This document shows, in pieces, positions 41,197 through 48,465 of a DNA stretch of 64,000 bases; position 1 is the stretch's first letter, and each line of letters opens with the position of its first letter. The notes beneath the pieces were generated by a model, which had not been told where the DNA came from, ran no database searches, and saw only the letters and a list, made by a program, of their open reading frames with translations. The DNA comes from Streptomyces cinnabarinus (lineage in GTDB: Bacteria; Actinomycetota; Actinomycetes; Streptomycetales; Streptomycetaceae), in NCBI RefSeq assembly GCF_027270315.1, contig NZ_CP114413.1:2356001-2420000 (forward strand), read 5' to 3'. The position numbers were made by a program, and so were the translations under genes.

Positions 41197-41640
41197 ATGG
41201 CTTCCGACGGAGATGACGACAAGGCCGCCGAGCGGGCCGCGCCGCAGTCCGGTGAGAGCGTGCGCGTCGACAGCTGGATCTGGGCGGTACGGCTGATCAA
41301 GACCCGTTCGCAGGGCGCCGCCGCCTGCAAGGGCGGCCATGTCCGGGTGAACGGCGAGCGGGTCAAGCCGTCCCACACCGTGCGCGTCGGCGACGAGGTA
41401 CGGCTGCGGCACGAGAACCGGGAGCGGATCGTCGTGATCAAGCGCCTGATCCGCAAGCGGGTCGGCGCCCCCGTCGCGGTCCAGTGCTACGTCGACAACT
41501 CCCCGCCGCCCCCGCCCCGCGAGGCCGTCGCCCCGGCCGGCATCCGGGACCGCGGCACCGGCCGCCCCACCAAGCGGGACCGCCGCGATCTGGAACGCCT
41601 GCGGGCTCTGGAGAAGGGCGGCCGCCCCGGCCCGCACTGA
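41197..41640 (+). CDS. S4-domain RNA-binding protein (Hsp15-like)
   Basis: A 147-residue protein whose S4 domain (about residues 22-85) reads VRVDSWIWAVRLIKTRSQGA then KGGHVRVNGERVKPSHTVRV. In E. coli the relative Hsp15 rescues stalled 50S subunits carrying nascent chains. The C-terminus (RDRGTGRPTKRDRRDLERLR) is basic, as in Hsp15. It lies nine bases after the acetyltransferase, so it is probably in the RidA-GNAT-S4 operon. Confidence 0.92.
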   Translation: MASDGDDDKAAERAAPQSGESVRVDSWIWAVRLIKTRSQGAAACKGGHVRVNGERVKPSHTVRVGDEVRLRHENRERIVVIKRLIRKRVGAPVAVQCYVDNSPPPPPREAVAPAGIRDRGTGRPTKRDRRDLERLRALEKGGRPGPH

Positions 41641-41648
41641 CGTCGCCG

Positions 41649-41729
41649 GACCCGGACGTACGGCAGCGGCCGCGTCCGCACCGGGCCCGGGGCCCGTCGG
41701 ACACGACCGTCGCCGTACGTACCCGGGTC
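41649..41729. terminator. Long-armed inverted repeat between convergent genes, possible bidirectional terminator
   Basis: GACCCGG-A-CGTACGGC pairs with GCCGTACG-TAC-CCGGGTC across a 47-base loop that itself contains GC-rich inverted repeats. It lies between the convergent S4 and DoxX genes. Confidence 0.4.
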
Positions 41730-42177
41730 ACGCCCGCCGCGACACCAGCCGCAGCAGCTCGGCGTTGTGGCCGCGCCGCGCCCAGGCGATGAGGGAGAGC
41801 GGGATGATCAGGATGAGCGGCGTGGCCGCGTTCTCCCCGTCGAAGGAGGTCAGCGTGACGATGAACGCCCCGACCATCAGCGCGCTCAGCGCGATCCCCG
41901 CCACCGACTGGAGCACCGGGATCAACAGGGCGACGGCACCGGCGAGTTCGAGCGCCCCGATGGTGTACATGCCCGCGCTGCCCCAGCCCAGCTCGTCGAA
42001 GGCCTCGACCGCCGTGGAGTGCGCGATCAGCTTCGGCAGGGCGCTGGCGACGGCGAAGAACAGCGCGAGCAGGATCTGCAGCCCACGCAGGGCGATCCTG
42101 GCGCGGCGCCCACGGGCGGTGGCGGACTCGGCGATGACGGGGGCGGAAGCGGGGACGGGAGCGGTGGTCTCGGACAT
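41728..42177 (-). CDS. DoxX family membrane protein
   Basis: A 149-residue protein with four transmembrane helices: IALRGLQILLALFFAVASAL, MYTIGALELAGAVALLIPVL, IALSALMVGAFIVTLTSF and LILIIPLSLIAW. This is the DoxX/YkgB-like fold, including the conserved second-helix Glu. Members take part in quinol/thiosulfate redox or oxidative-stress complexes, but function here is unknown. It ends at the cytoplasmic Arg-rich C-terminus. Confidence 0.88.
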   Translation of the reverse strand: MSETTAPVPASAPVIAESATARGRRARIALRGLQILLALFFAVASALPKLIAHSTAVEAFDELGWGSAGMYTIGALELAGAVALLIPVLQSVAGIALSALMVGAFIVTLTSFDGENAATPLILIIPLSLIAWARRGHNAELLRLVSRRA

Positions 42178-42252
42178 CGGGGTCTCCTGTGTGCGTACGG
42201 CGGTGTGTGTCGTGTCGCTGTCACAGGGATAGACCCCGGCCCGCCGCGAAAC

Positions 42253-43170
42253 TCATCGCCGTACGGCGGAAGTTGACTCACCCGGTTCCTCGAAGGGGAA
42301 CCAGCCGTGCCCGATGTACCAGTGTCCTCCCGCCCGCAGATGGTCCCCCACCGCCCGCTCCACCGCCGTGCGCCGCGGCAAGCCCTCGATCGGCAGCTCC
42401 GGGTCGCCGAACACGAACTGCACCGGCTCGGTGTCCGCCTCCTCGGCGTCCTCGTGCCCGACCCGGAACCGCTCCTGAAAGCGCACGATGTTGGAGTCGG
42501 CCGGCAGATACCGCTTGAGCTGCGGATCGAGCAGCCAGGAGTGGCAGGTCGCGGCCGAGTACCGCTCCTCGGGGAAGTGGCGCGTGAAGAACTCCCGGGC
42601 CAGCGCCAGGGAGCGGTCGACAGCCGCCGGCGTCAACGGCCCGTGGAAATCGGGGATGTGGAGGTTGAGGCACGGCGTGTCCGGGGCCGCGTCGAGCCAC
42701 TTTCCGGCACGCGTCCGCTCGAACTGGAGCCGCCCCAGCTGGTACAGCTCGCCCCGGAAGTGATGGGTGAGCCACCTCGGCGCCTGTACGCCCGCCCGGT
42801 CGTACCGCCTGCGGTGAACGGCCATGTTCCGGCCGAGGTCGGCGAGCGTACGCCGGGTCACCTCGGCGGGGACACCGCGTTCGCGGTGGTACGCGCGTGT
42901 GTGGGGCAGCGCCGCGACGAAGACGTACACGGGAAAGCAGCGCTGCAGGGGCCCGGCGGGCCAGTCCAGCTCGGGCAGCTCGACCCGCGCGCCGACCTGC
43001 CCGATGTCCCGCACCAGCTCCTCGACCGACGCCTCCAGGAGCCGTCTGAGTTCCGGATCGTCGGTGACCCTGCGGCGCATGCGGACCAGGACTTCGATGT
43101 CCTCGTGCGGTACGGCGAGGTCGATCAGGACTTCGGGCAGCTCATCGGCGTCCGGCAGCGACAGCGGCAC
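42253..43170 (-). CDS. Acyltransferase-like protein (DUF5596-type)
   Basis: A 305-residue soluble protein starting at GTG 43170 (VPLSLPDADELPEV) with GGGGG upstream. Conserved stretches are HIPDFHGPLTPAAVDRSLAL, RYSAATCHSWLLDPQLKRYL and SNIVRFQERFRVG, which I associate with a family annotated as acyltransferase-domain proteins with a GNAT-like fold. A candidate His/Cys pair lies in TCHSWLL. Substrate is not known. It is divergent from the small membrane protein across 56 bases. Confidence 0.65.
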   Translation of the reverse strand: MPLSLPDADELPEVLIDLAVPHEDIEVLVRMRRRVTDDPELRRLLEASVEELVRDIGQVGARVELPELDWPAGPLQRCFPVYVFVAALPHTRAYHRERGVPAEVTRRTLADLGRNMAVHRRRYDRAGVQAPRWLTHHFRGELYQLGRLQFERTRAGKWLDAAPDTPCLNLHIPDFHGPLTPAAVDRSLALAREFFTRHFPEERYSAATCHSWLLDPQLKRYLPADSNIVRFQERFRVGHEDAEEADTEPVQFVFGDPELPIEGLPRRTAVERAVGDHLRAGGHWYIGHGWFPFEEPGESTSAVRR

Positions 43171-43226
43171 CGCACACCCCCTTTTGGTGAACGCCTCCTC
43201 GAAGAGTACGTTCCGAAGGAGGAGTG

Positions 43227-43496
43227 GTGATCCCGATGCGTACGGGCAGTGAACCCTTGACCGCGCGCAGTGCCCTGCGGACGCGGTTCTGGCTGAGTGT
43301 GTGGGGGCTGGTCTGGGCGCTCTTCGGCACGGCGGTCTTCGCACTGGTCGGCCGCACGGGCTGGGCGGTGGCCTGCGGGGTCCTGGCGGTCGTCGTCGCC
43401 GTGGACATGGGGTTCATCGTCCGCCACATCCACCAGGGCCCGCACTACCAGCCGGGCCCCGACATCCCGCCGTACAACCCGCCCGACCGGCGCTGA
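43227..43496 (+). CDS. Small two-helix membrane protein
   Basis: An 89-residue protein with two hydrophobic helices (FWLSVWGLVWALFGTAVFAL and WAVACGVLAVVVAVDMGF) and a C-terminal tail rich in His and Pro (IVRHIHQGPHYQPGPDIP). AAGGAGG lies four bases upstream of GTG 43227; ATG 43236 is a weaker alternative. No known family. The His-rich tail could bind metal, which is speculation. Confidence 0.65.
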   Translation: MIPMRTGSEPLTARSALRTRFWLSVWGLVWALFGTAVFALVGRTGWAVACGVLAVVVAVDMGFIVRHIHQGPHYQPGPDIPPYNPPDRR

Positions 43497-43499
43497 CCC

Positions 43500-43880
43500 T
43501 CAGGACTCGAACCCCGCGGCCTTCACGTACCGCGGGTTGGGGTCCAGCGCGGCCGCCAGCCGGAAGTGCCGGACGGCCTGGTCGCCACGCCCCTGCCGCT
43601 CATAGGTGCGGGCGAGCGCGAAGTGGGCGAACGCGTTGTCCGGCTCGCGCTCCAGCACGATGGTGAACTCCAGCTCGGCGGGCCGCAGTTGGGCCGCCGC
43701 GAAGAAAGCACGCGCGCGCAGCAGCCGGGCCGCGGTGTTCTCGGGGTGCGCGGCGATGACACCATCGAGCAGTTTCACCGCGCCCCGCGGGTCCCGCGCG
43801 GCGAGCAGCTGCTCGGCGGCACGGAAGTCGATGACATGCGTCTCCGGAGTGCGTCCGGTGGAACCGCTGGTCTCGGGCAC
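43500..43880 (-). CDS. Tetratricopeptide repeat protein
   Basis: A 126-residue protein made of about three TPR units (residues 20-120): ARDPRGAVKLLDGVIAAHPE, AARLLRARAFFAAAQLRPAE and FAHFALARTYERQGRGDQAV. It is a protein-interaction scaffold, and no catalytic domain is present. Convergent with the small membrane protein. It lies downstream of coaE but a hairpin separates the two. Confidence 0.88.
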   Translation of the reverse strand: MPETSGSTGRTPETHVIDFRAAEQLLAARDPRGAVKLLDGVIAAHPENTAARLLRARAFFAAAQLRPAELEFTIVLEREPDNAFAHFALARTYERQGRGDQAVRHFRLAAALDPNPRYVKAAGFES

Positions 43881-43912
43881 GGCAGAGTCCTTCCCTTACT
43901 GAGGGGCTTCAA

Positions 43913-43929
43913 CGCCCCGACGAGGGGCG
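43913..43929 (-). terminator. Hairpin after coaE
   Basis: CGCCCC and GGGGCG pair around a 5-base loop, directly after the coaE stop codon. The next two bases are TT but there is no long T-run. Confidence 0.5.
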
Positions 43930-43930
43930 G

Positions 43931-44539
43931 CTATTCCTGAGCGGCCCCGGCCCGGCGCTCCAGCTCGTCCCACACCTCCCGCACCCGGCGCTGAAGCCGG
44001 TCCAGGGGTACGTCGTTGTCGATGACGAGGTCCGCGATCTCCCGGCGCTTCTCCCGCGACGCCTGAGCGGCCATCCGGGCGCGGGCGTCCTCCTCGGTCA
44101 TCCCGCGCAGCCGCACCAGCCGGTCCAGCTGGGTCTCGGGGCTCGCGTCGACGACGACCACGAGGTCGTACAGCGGCGCCAGGCCGTTCTCCGTCAGCAG
44201 CGGCACGTCGTGCACGACCACGGCGTCCTCGGCGGCGGCCTGCTCCAGCTCGCGTGAGCGAGCGCCGACGAGTGGGTGCACGATCGAGTTCAGAACGGCG
44301 AGTTTCTCGGGGTCGGCGAAGACGATGGAGCCGAGCCTGGGCCGGTCCAGGCTCCCGTCCTCGGCCAGCACGTCCTGGCCGAAGGCCTCGACGACCGCGG
44401 CGAGGCCGGGGGTACCCGGCGCCACGACCTCCCTCGCGATGCGGTCCGCGTCGATCAGTACGGCGCCGTGTTCCACGAGGAGTCGTGACACCTCGCTCTT
44501 TCCGGCGCCGATGCCGCCGGTCAGGCCAACTTTCAACAT
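43931..44539 (-). CDS. coaE: Dephospho-CoA kinase
   Basis: Last enzyme of coenzyme A synthesis; phosphorylates the 3'-OH of dephospho-CoA with ATP. P-loop GLTGGIGAGKSEVSRLL at the N-terminus, then VLIDADRIAREVV (acid that holds substrate), the HP-loop region LNSIVHPLVGARSREL, VHDVPLLTENG, and the lid with RLVRLRGMTEEDARARMAAQ. 202 residues, normal length. ATG 44539. Confidence 0.97.
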   Translation of the reverse strand: MLKVGLTGGIGAGKSEVSRLLVEHGAVLIDADRIAREVVAPGTPGLAAVVEAFGQDVLAEDGSLDRPRLGSIVFADPEKLAVLNSIVHPLVGARSRELEQAAAEDAVVVHDVPLLTENGLAPLYDLVVVVDASPETQLDRLVRLRGMTEEDARARMAAQASREKRREIADLVIDNDVPLDRLQRRVREVWDELERRAGAAQE

Positions 44540-44569
44540 GGCCCGAGCTTAGGGCCTGCCGCGTCGGCG

Positions 44570-45508
44570 TCAGTTGTCGCCTTCTCGTTCCGCCAGGAAC
44601 CGCTCGAACTCCTGCCCGATCTCGTCCGCCGACGGGATGTCCACCGGCTCGGCGAGCATGTTGCCCCTGCTCTCCGCGCCCGCCGCCGCGTCGTACTGGT
44701 GCTCAAGGCCCTGCACCAGCGCCACCAGTTCCTCGTCGCCCTCCTGGATCTGGCGGTCGATCTCGGTCTGGGTCCGGTGGGCCTCGGTGCGCAGGGCGTG
44801 GGCGATGCCCGGGAGGACCAGGCCGGTGCCGGCGGTGATGGCCTCCAGGACGGTCAGGGCCGCGTCCGGGTACGGGGAGCGCGCGATGTAGTGCGGGACG
44901 TGCGCGGCGACACCGAGCACCTCATGGCCGGCCTCCATCAGGCGGTACTCCAGCAGCGACTCGGCGCTGCCCGGCACCTGCGCCTCGTCGAAGGGGCTGC
45001 GGTGGCCCGGGACGAGGTCGGTGCGGTTGCCGTGCGGGGTGAGGCCGACGGGCCGGGTGTGCGGGACGCCCATGGGGATGCCGTGGAAGTTCACGGACAG
45101 CCGGACGCCGAGCCGCTCCACGATCTGCTGGACGGCGGCGGCGAAGCGCTCCCACTCCACGTCCGGCTCGGGGCCGGACAGCAGCAGGAAGGGGGCGCCG
45201 GTGGCGTCCTGGACGAGCCGTACCTCGATGGCCGGAACCTCGTACTCGGTCCAGCGGTCGCGCTTGAACGTCAGCAGTGGGCGGCGGGCTCGGTAGTCCA
45301 CGAGCCGGTCGTGGTCGAAGCGGGCCACGAGCTGGTGGGGCAGTGAGTCGAGCAGCCGGTCGACGATCTGGTCGCCGGTCTCGCCCGCGTCGATGTATCC
45401 GTCGAAGTGGTAGAGCATGACAAGGCCCGCCGACTCCTGCGCCAGCGCCATGTCGACGACGGCCAGGCCCTTCGGCTCCCATGCGTACAAACCCTGCGGA
45501 TCAAGCAC
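44570..45508 (-). CDS. PAC2 (proteasome assembly chaperone 2) family protein
   Basis: A 312-residue PAC2-domain protein. Characteristic parts are SAGLVMLYHFDGYIDAGETG, LDSLPHQLVARFDHDRLVDY, ATGAPFLLLSGPEPDVEWE, FHGIPMGVPHTRPVGLTPHG and HVPHYIARSPYPDAALTVLE. In actinobacteria the relatives are linked to the proteasome or ATP-grasp ligases, but the role is unproven. GTG start 45508 with GGAGGAG upstream; the longer frame runs through a dispersed repeat. C-terminus is acidic (REGDN). Confidence 0.9.
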   Translation of the reverse strand: MLDPQGLYAWEPKGLAVVDMALAQESAGLVMLYHFDGYIDAGETGDQIVDRLLDSLPHQLVARFDHDRLVDYRARRPLLTFKRDRWTEYEVPAIEVRLVQDATGAPFLLLSGPEPDVEWERFAAAVQQIVERLGVRLSVNFHGIPMGVPHTRPVGLTPHGNRTDLVPGHRSPFDEAQVPGSAESLLEYRLMEAGHEVLGVAAHVPHYIARSPYPDAALTVLEAITAGTGLVLPGIAHALRTEAHRTQTEIDRQIQEGDEELVALVQGLEHQYDAAAGAESRGNMLAEPVDIPSADEIGQEFERFLAEREGDN

Positions 45509-45597
45509 AGTGACCGCTCCTCCTCGTGTTCCTACTGAACAACGCGGAGGCGGGCAGGGGCATTCCCCCGATCTTGAAAGTAAGGGGAAGAACAACT

Positions 45598-45660
45598 CCC
45601 TGAGGGGCGCGGGGCTGTATCGATTTGCGGCTCCGCCGCGCGGGCGCGACAAGCCCCCAT
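45598..45660 (-). repeat. Second copy of the Streptomyces dispersed hairpin element
   Basis: Reads TGAGGGGCGCGGGGCTGTAT then, after TTGCGGCTCCGCCGC, CGCGACAAGCCCCC. It is related to the reverse complement of the element at 30178-30220 but carries an insert containing a small GCGG/CCGC hairpin. Similar elements are common between Streptomyces genes, and it lies between PAC2 and rpsA. Confidence 0.55.
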
Positions 45661-45682
45661 CGGCCCGCAGCCAGAACGCCAA

Positions 45683-45712
45683 AGGGGCCGCACCTCGAAA
45701 GGTACGACCCCT
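45683..45712 (-). terminator. Terminator of rpsA with a TTCG tetraloop
   Basis: A 13-bp stem (AGGGGTCGTACCT with AGGTGCGGCCCCT, two G-U pairs) caps on a TTCG tetraloop and is followed by TTTGG. It lies about 35 bases after the rpsA stop codon. Confidence 0.85.
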
Positions 45713-45746
45713 AAGAGCCTTAACTGCCCTCAGCTAGAAGCTGACG

Positions 45747-47243
45747 TCAGCTCTGACCACCGGCCAGCTTCTCGCGGAGAGCCGCAAGCGCCTCGTCCGA
45801 GGCCAGCGCGCCGGAGTTGTCCGGGCCCTCGGAGGAGTACGAGCCACCGGACGCGGCCGGAGCCGCACCCGCGGCGTCGCCACCCTCGGCGGCAGCGGCA
45901 GCGTCGGCCTCGCGGCTCTTGATGACCTGCTGCTGGTGCTGCTCGAAGCGGGTCTGCGCCTCGGCGTACTGGCGCTCCCACTCCTCGCGCTGCTTCTCGT
46001 ACCCCTCGAGCCAGTCGTTGGTCTCGGGGTCGAAGCCCTCGGGGTAGATGTAGTTGCCCTGGTCGTCGTAGGACGCGGCCATGCCGTACAGGGTCGGGTC
46101 GAACTCGACCGACGCCGGGTCGGCACCGAAGGACTCGTTGGCCTGCTTGAGGGACAGCGAGATCCGGCGACGCTCCAGGTCGATGTCGATGACCTTGACG
46201 AAGATCTCGTCGTTGACCTGGACGACCTGCTCCGGGATCTCCACGTGGCGCTCGGCCAGCTCGGAGATGTGGACCAGACCCTCGATGCCCTCGTCCACGC
46301 GGACGAACGCACCGAACGGAACCAGCTTCGTGACCTTGCCGGGCACGACCTGGCCGATCTGGTGGGTGCGGGCGAACTGCTGCCACGGGTCTTCCTGGGT
46401 CGCCTTCAGCGACAGGGAGACACGCTCGCGGTCCATGTCGACGTCGAGGACCTCGACGGTGACTTCCTGGCCGACCTCGACAACCTCGGAGGGGTGGTCG
46501 ATGTGCTTCCAGGACAGCTCGGAGACGTGAACCAGACCGTCGACGCCACCCAGGTCCACGAAGGCACCGAAGTTGACGATCGAGGAGACGACGCCGGAGC
46601 GCACCTGACCCTTCTGAAGGGTGGTGAGGAACGTCTGGCGCACCTCGGACTGGGTCTGCTCCAGCCAGGCACGGCGGGACAGGACCACGTTGTTGCGGTT
46701 CTTGTCCAGCTCGATGATCTTCGCCTCGAGCTCCTTGCCCACGTAGGGCTGGAGGTCGCGGACGCGGCGCATCTCGACCAGGGAGGCCGGGAGGAAGCCG
46801 CGGAGGCCGATGTCGAGGATGAGACCACCCTTGACGACCTCGATGACGGTACCGGTGACGATGCCGTCCTCTTCCTTGATCTTCTCGATGGTGCCCCAGG
46901 CGCGCTCGTACTGGGCACGCTTCTTCGAGAGGATCAGGCGGCCTTCCTTGTCCTCCTTCTGGAGGACCAGGGCCTCGATCTCGTCACCGACGGCGACGAC
47001 CTCGTTGGGGTCGACGTCGTGCTTGATCGAGAGCTCGCGGCTCGGGATGACACCTTCGGTCTTGTAACCGATGTCGAGGAGAACCTCGTCCCGGTCAACC
47101 TTGACGATGACGCCGTCGACGATGTCGCCATCGTTGAAGTACTTGATCGTCTCGTCGATAGCGGCGAGGAAGGCTTCCTCGTTACCGATGTCGTTGACCG
47201 CAACCTGCGGGGTGGTGGCGGTGGTCTCGGTGCTGCTCGTCAT
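45747..47243 (-). CDS. rpsA: 30S ribosomal protein S1
   Basis: RNA-binding ribosomal protein that helps mRNA capture. Four S1 (OB-fold) domains are visible: around GVIVKVDRDEVLLDIGYKTE, TGTVIEVVKGGLILDIGLRG, SGVVSSIVNFGAFVDLGGVD and GKVTKLVPFGAFVRVDEGIE. A C-terminal tail rich in Gln/Glu/Ala follows (from about residue 370). It has four domains rather than six, usual for actinobacteria, and is 498 residues long. Start ATG 47243 (MTSSTETTATTP) lacks a good SD, as for many S1 genes. Codon use is strongly biased to high-expression codons. Confidence 0.98.
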   Translation of the reverse strand: MTSSTETTATTPQVAVNDIGNEEAFLAAIDETIKYFNDGDIVDGVIVKVDRDEVLLDIGYKTEGVIPSRELSIKHDVDPNEVVAVGDEIEALVLQKEDKEGRLILSKKRAQYERAWGTIEKIKEEDGIVTGTVIEVVKGGLILDIGLRGFLPASLVEMRRVRDLQPYVGKELEAKIIELDKNRNNVVLSRRAWLEQTQSEVRQTFLTTLQKGQVRSGVVSSIVNFGAFVDLGGVDGLVHVSELSWKHIDHPSEVVEVGQEVTVEVLDVDMDRERVSLSLKATQEDPWQQFARTHQIGQVVPGKVTKLVPFGAFVRVDEGIEGLVHISELAERHVEIPEQVVQVNDEIFVKVIDIDLERRRISLSLKQANESFGADPASVEFDPTLYGMAASYDDQGNYIYPEGFDPETNDWLEGYEKQREEWERQYAEAQTRFEQHQQQVIKSREADAAAAAEGGDAAGAAPAASGGSYSSEGPDNSGALASDEALAALREKLAGGQS

Positions 47244-47624
47244 GTGGGAAAGGGCTCCGGTACGGACATTGAAGTCGTAGGTACTGCTACGCCGGGAGCC
47301 CGTATCGCTCTGAAGAAGCCGGACAGCCAAGGAAGCGCGCCACCAGCCAAAACCAGTGATGCGCCTCGAAAACCGAGGGGACATACAACAGATGCGAGCG
47401 CAGCCTGCTACGTCTGAGGTGCGCAGGCCCGCAGCGCAACTTGTAGCATACGGGGGCAGCCGGGCAGGGTCAATGCGCGAAGGCGCACACCCGGGGCGGA
47501 TCGCCGCATTCCCGGCACAAAACCTGTCTCACGAGGCCACGCGCGCGTCATGGCGCCCCATTCATGACGGTCGCCATGACGGCCGCCGTGACGGGTTGCA
47601 CGGAAGAGTACGACGAGGGAGCCG
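47244..47624. other. Intergenic region with rpsA promoter and leader
   Basis: About 380 bases between rpsA and the methyltransferase gene. The rpsA promoter sits in it, giving a leader of about 195 bases. Near the far side a 12-bp direct repeat (ATGACGGTCGCC, ATGACGGCCGCC, GTGACGGGTTGC; 47564-47599) is seen. No RNA gene is recognised. Confidence 0.7.
47445..47473 (-). promoter_or_regulatory. rpsA promoter, sigma-HrdB type
   Basis: On the minus strand TTGACC and TATGCT are separated by 17 bases, a near-consensus vegetative promoter. Predicted transcription start near 47438, with a leader of about 195 bases that may carry S1 autoregulatory structure. Confidence 0.75.
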
Positions 47625-47627
47625 ATC

Positions 47628-48461
47628 ATCCAAGAGCCCGTATCCACCGAGACCGCACATGGATCCGAAGCCGAGCCGGAGGCCACTCGGCGTGCCGCCG
47701 GGGTCGCGGAGAGTTCCCGGGCCAACCGCGGCTGGTGGGACCGCAACGCGGACGAGTACCAGATCGAGCACGGCACCTTCCTCGGCGACGACCGCTTCGT
47801 CTGGGGCCCCGAGGGCCTGGACGAGGTGGAGGCGGAGCTGCTCGGCCCGCCGGAGGAGCTGAAGGGCAAGGCCGTCCTGGAGATCGGCGCCGGCGCGGCC
47901 CAGTGCGCGCGCTGGCTGGCCGCGCAGGGCGCCCACCCGGTCGCCCTGGACCTCTCCCACCGCCAGCTCCAGCACGCCCTGCGCATCGGGTCCTCCTTCC
48001 CGCTGATCTGCGCGGACGCGGGCGCGCTCCCCTTCGCCGACGCCTCCTTCGACCTGGCGTGCTCGGCGTACGGCGCGCTGCCGTTCGTGGCGGACCCAGT
48101 ACTGGTCCTGCGCGAGGTGCGGCGCGTACTGCGCCCCGGTGGCCGCTTCGTCTTCTCCGTCACCCACCCCATCCGCTGGGCCTTCCCGGACGAGCCGGGC
48201 CCCGAGGGCCTGTCGGTGTCCGCCTCGTACTTCGACCGCACGCCGTACGTCGAGCAGGACGAGGAGGGCCGGGCGGTCTACGTCGAGCACCACCGCACGA
48301 TCGGCGACCGCGTCCGCGACATCGTGGCGGCCGATCTGCGCCTGGTGGACCTGGTCGAGCCAGAGTGGCCGTCCTGGAATTCCTCGGAGTGGGGCGGCTG
48401 GTCCCCGCTGCGCGGAAGCCTCGTCCCAGGGACGGCGATCTTCGTCTGCGTACGAGACTGA
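47628..48461 (+). CDS. SAM-dependent class I methyltransferase (no canonical start codon)
   Basis: Class I methyltransferase: LEIGAGAAQCARWLA (motif I), VALDLSHRQL (acid), FDLACSAYGALPFVAD and RRVLRPGGRFVFSVTHPIRW. Homologous-looking sequence extends well upstream of the only canonical start, GTG 47826: SRANRGWWDRNADEYQIEHG and FLGDDRFVWGPEGLDE. Yet the frame, open from 47592, has no ATG, GTG or TTG before 47826. The best candidate is ATC 47628, six bases after GAGGGAG (ATC 47625 is nearby). Alternatives are a sequencing error or initiation at 47826 with loss of the N-terminus. The acceptor is unknown. The helicase gene follows by four bases. Confidence 0.8.
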   Translation: MQEPVSTETAHGSEAEPEATRRAAGVAESSRANRGWWDRNADEYQIEHGTFLGDDRFVWGPEGLDEVEAELLGPPEELKGKAVLEIGAGAAQCARWLAAQGAHPVALDLSHRQLQHALRIGSSFPLICADAGALPFADASFDLACSAYGALPFVADPVLVLREVRRVLRPGGRFVFSVTHPIRWAFPDEPGPEGLSVSASYFDRTPYVEQDEEGRAVYVEHHRTIGDRVRDIVAADLRLVDLVEPEWPSWNSSEWGGWSPLRGSLVPGTAIFVCVRD

Positions 48462-48465
48462 ACGG

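Noticed and set aside
45936..47417. A 493-codon plus-strand frame opposite rpsA
   Set aside because: It is a reverse-frame shadow of S1, acidic and repetitive.
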